Shown here: one piece after another, positions 61,267 to 64,000 of the stretch
Layout: every line of letters begins with the position of its first letter
Numbering within the stretch: the stretch's first letter is position 1
NCBI RefSeq assembly: GCF_030272615.1
Contig: NC_081407.1
Coordinates: 100,671,897-100,735,896 of the forward strand
Source of the DNA: Cryptomeria japonica
Lineage: Eukaryota; Streptophyta; Pinopsida; Cupressales; Cupressaceae
Length of the DNA: 64,000 nt
Direction: 5' to 3'
The notes under the pieces: generated by a model
Told to the model about the DNA's origin: nothing
The model's database searches: none
Seen by the model: the letters and a program-made list of their open reading frames with translations, nothing else
Made by a program: the position numbers and the translations under genes

Positions 61267-62760
61267 CTAAATACTTTTCATGATATCCTTAGCATGGACA
61301 ACCATTTTCTTCATGTTGTCCGTCGAGGTCTTTAATTCCTCCAGCTCATGACCTTTGATGTCGCCCTTGATCCTTGTATTGGCTTTGGTCCTCTTTTCAT
61401 GATCCTTCTTATCCGATTGATCCTTCTCACCATCCTTCTTTGCATTGTTCTCAAATCTATTGATCAGGATGTTCATGTTATCCACCGAAGCTTTGAGGAT
61501 CTGAAAGTTTTGTTCTGCAATCTTCTTAAAATTGAGCTCCATTTTGTTGATTCTGCTACCCAGATTGTTCATTGCATTTTCCATTCCTTTCACCTCCTTG
61601 TTATCTTTCATCTCTTTGGCCTTTTTTCCATTGCAATGATTTTACCCACCATACTTTCAATTGCTTCCGCATTGTTAAGTACAACAACCAGTGCCTTAAC
61701 ATGTTCCACCAGGGGTTTATCAGCAATTGTTGCTTTTGTGATAGCCTTCATATCTATCTTCAAGCTGTTAATATCCTTCACCATGGTTTCGATGGTGTCA
61801 CAAAAATCTTTTATGGTATCATAATCACTGATACCACTTTTATCCCCTTTATCCTCCTTTTGTAGACCTTGGGTGTTCAAACCCTCAATGTTGCCCATCA
61901 CCATGTTTTCCTCACCCTCTTTATCTTGGCCCTCATCCTTCTTGTTATCCTCAACCTCCTACTTAGAATCTATTAGAACATGGCTAATGTCTTTATTATT
62001 TCCCTTTTTAGTGTTCTTCCTCTAACGTTGCTTTCTAGTTGCTTTCCCTTTCTTTTTTTTAATAATTTTTTTCTCAAAGGATTCAGTTTTAGACTTTGAA
62101 ATGTCTGAATCCACCACAATCCTTTTCCTCTTAGCCTTATTCCTCCCTTTTTTACTAGTCTCCTCCGAGTCTCCCTCAGTCTCTGAATCAAAGTTGAATC
62201 TGCTAGATTCACTCTCCATATTCTCATCTCTTGCATTTTTTCCTTTAATAGGCTTTTCAATGCATCTCCCTTTAAGCATTTTATAAACCAAAACCATAAG
62301 CCCCTGGTGGAGGGCATGGTTCACCTTTGGGATCTTTCTAAATCTCCTTGATAGTGTGGTCCATAGAGCAAGCAAGGTAATAAGGCAAGCTCACCTTTTC
62401 CCCATGGCAGAAATGGTTGAGTAGGACAAAGTGATGACCATAGGCTCTAGTAAACCTACCATCCAAAGTAATTTAGGTGATAGAAGCAAATAAAACAAAC
62501 CTCCAAGGCTTGCATATCCTCTTTGGGGAATGGTAGGAATTGTCAATTTTCACCATCTTTCTCCTCTCATCATCTATGTCTAGGAACTTGTCTGTTGCTT
62601 TATCTGATATGTTGTGGTCCCTATAAAATTTCATGCCCTCAGTCATCATCCCTATAGCCTCAAATCTTTTCTTATTACCTCCCATTTTTTCTGCACTTTC
62701 CTTAAAATTCCTTCTCTCGGCTTCAGAACCTCTTCTTTGGTTTCTATAGATGCCATGTAA
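61267..62760 (-). pseudogene. LINE 2 downstream reading frame: long coiled-coil protein of unknown family
   Basis: About 100 bases after the RNase H stop, a same-strand protein can be followed for roughly 500 codons across several stops and a few small shifts. The N-terminal domain contains FEAIGMMTEGMKFYRDHN, KPWRFVLFASIT, RFTRAYGHHFVLLNHF and HGEKVSLPYYLACSMDHTI. A basic, low-complexity linker follows (SKKGRNKAKRKRIVVDSD, KKIIKKKKGKATRK). The C-terminus is heptad-like (TIETMVKDINSLKIDMKAI, MNNLGSRINKMELNFKKIA, FQILKASVDNMNILINRF), suggesting coiled coils. The start may be MASIETKEE near 62755 or a nearby frame. I do not recognise the family; it could be a LINE-encoded third protein or an independent decayed element. 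Confidence 0.6.
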
Positions 62761-62859
62761 AAATGCTCAGAATCCATGCCAGACAATTATGGGAGGACAC
62801 CTATATAAATGCTCATTACCTCCATAATAACCCTACATCAATAAAAGTGGAAGAGGCAT

Positions 62860-63503
62860 TTAGAAACTATAATTAAAAGTACCATGTTTCCTAGCCTGGT
62901 TGTAGTTCAGATTAAGTAGGGATTTCATTTCACATGCGATCTCACTCTCACCATAACTAGTAATGTTGTCTTCCGATTGGCACGCCAGGTTGGCTGCCCA
63001 ATCAGCACAGAAATTGGCTTCCCTATACACGTATAAAAACGCATTTAAAATTCCTCACTAATTTTCTTAGTCACTTTAATAGCATTGCTAGTTGATGAAG
63101 AAGGTGGGAATTTCATATTTAAACAGTTGATTATGTTCAATGAATCTCCTTCACACCAGACTCTAGTGCATTTGGCTTCCTTAGCAAGGATCATCCCATG
63201 GTAAGCCGCCATATCTTCAGCTACATGGTTTGTCTGATTTCCTATAGGAATGCTTTTTATGATTTTGCATTTTCCCCATTTGTCCCTAAGGACCATGCCA
63301 CATCCTGCAATGCCTGGATTACCCTTTGAAGCACCGTCAAAGTTAATTTTTATCGAACAATTGGGCAAGCTGACCCATATCACACCCTCTCTAGGATTGA
63401 TCTGAAAGTGTTCTTGACCCTTTAATCTCCACTTGTTGTAGATAAATTGATCATCCTTGTCTTGATGATTATCAATGCCTCCTATGATATTCATATTTTC
63501 CAC
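62860..63503 (-). pseudogene. LINE 2 ORF2, C-terminal RNase H
   Basis: KINFDGASKGNPGIAGCGM (first Asp), NHVAEDMAAYHGMILA (Glu), VWCEGDSLNIINCL (Asp) and, after a one-base shift near 63045, YREANFCADWAANLACQ (last Asp). All acidic positions can be found, but only by changing frame. The frame then runs to TAA at 62860-62862 (NYNQARKHGTFNYSF at the end). Confidence 0.85.
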
Positions 63504-64000
63504 TATATTTCTTTTTTATTTTCTCAATCTTAGCCTTAGAAACCTTCTCTCTGAATTTTTTTTCATTTCTCTCTTTCCATATACCACAACACATATGAGG
63601 TAAGGAAAGTTTCCACAATAAAGTAGTAGACTTATTCCTTGAAGGATGATGCCAAGAGTTGAAAACCTCCCGAATTGACTCTAGGAAGCCCCAACTAATT
63701 TTGAAGTGGTCCAAATATCTTCCCCAAACATCAACAGAGAAAGGGAAATGAAAGAGAATATGATTGATGGTCTCCTCATTCTGCTTGCACAAAGTACAAA
63801 CACTAGGCATACTCATACCTCTTTTATTGATATTCTCAATTGTTAGAATTTTATCTTGAAGGGTTGTCCAGGAAAAAAATATTAATCTTAGTGGTGAGGC
63901 CTTTCACCCAGGCCTTATCCTAGCATGAATTTTCCATGTTAGAATACTGATAATAATAAAGTGTAAAGCGAAAAATTGAACCCTAGGTGTTCCCCCACTC
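63472..64000 (-). pseudogene. LINE 2 ORF2, zf-RVT region
   Basis: Enters from the right edge. TTLQDKILTIENINKRGM, then PSVCTLCKQNEETINHILFH forms the Cys-Cys-His finger typical of plant L1 ORF2, followed by CCGIWKERNEKKFREKVSKA, the segment before RNase H. A TGA near 63915 and a frame change near 63480 interrupt it. Related in order, but not close in sequence, to the same region of LINE 1. Confidence 0.85.

Larger units (their letters stand above)
61267..64000 (-). mobile_element. LINE 2: 3' part of an L1-type element, continuing past the right edge
   Basis: The minus strand carries the zinc-finger and RNase H end of an ORF2 (62860-64000), then a separate coiled-coil-rich frame (61267-62760). 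RT and endonuclease would lie right of the window. The 3' end of the element left of 61267 is not identified by a poly(A) tail. Confidence 0.75.

Overview
The window looks like intergenic DNA from a large, repeat-rich plant nuclear genome. A gymnosperm is plausible from the mix of long-LTR elements and L1-type LINEs with a terminal RNase H, but the sequence does not prove it. I found no convincing host gene, tRNA, rRNA or CRISPR. Almost everything recognisable is a transposable element or a tandem repeat, and every large protein-coding frame is a broken retrotransposon gene.

Layout, left to right. 1-4292: the 5' part of a minus-strand Ty3/gypsy element (LTR, primer-binding site, gag, protease, RT, start of RNase H) that runs off the left edge. 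4293-13566: AT-rich DNA without recognisable genes, with two small tandem duplications. 13567-34787: a satellite with a ~490-bp composite unit (two alternating spacings of ~222 and ~266 bp). It is cut into three pieces by an ~8.3-kb minus-strand L1-type LINE (19798-28094) and by a 4.17-kb solo LTR or non-autonomous element (28922-33094) with a 5-bp target duplication. 35095-36345: a second tandem repeat of ~350 bp. 36346-37370: a minus-strand copia LTR remnant and its 3' flank. 37820-38510: a degenerate ~45-bp periodic sequence.

39779-about 59865: a nest. A degenerate minus-strand LTR element ('element X') was split by three independent insertions, each with its own 5-bp target duplication: a 10.07-kb plus-strand Ty1/copia element (41472-51545, CAAAA), a 1.06-kb solo LTR (52692-53749, CCATG) and a 4.77-kb minus-strand Tnt1-like copia element (54971-59743, AATCT). 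The first copia element carries a further insertion near its 3' end: a 2.76-kb non-coding LTR element with 376-bp LTRs (47069-49832, CCTTC). 59865-61266 is LTR-like relic sequence. 61267-64000 is the 3' part of a second minus-strand LINE, continuing off the right edge.

Main points of interest. (1) Both copia gag-pol frames are almost free of indels, and 16 of the 17 in-frame stops I could place are TAG, as expected from cytosine deamination of CAG and CTGG. (2) Both LINEs have an additional, decayed same-strand reading frame downstream of the RNase H domain. (3) The satellite is a higher-order dimer that has served as a landing site for large elements. (4) The small nested LTR element and the 4.17-kb solo LTR each carry a sharply bounded GC-rich insert. 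(5) The Tnt1-like element appears to lack, in frame, the RT/RNase H connection segment.
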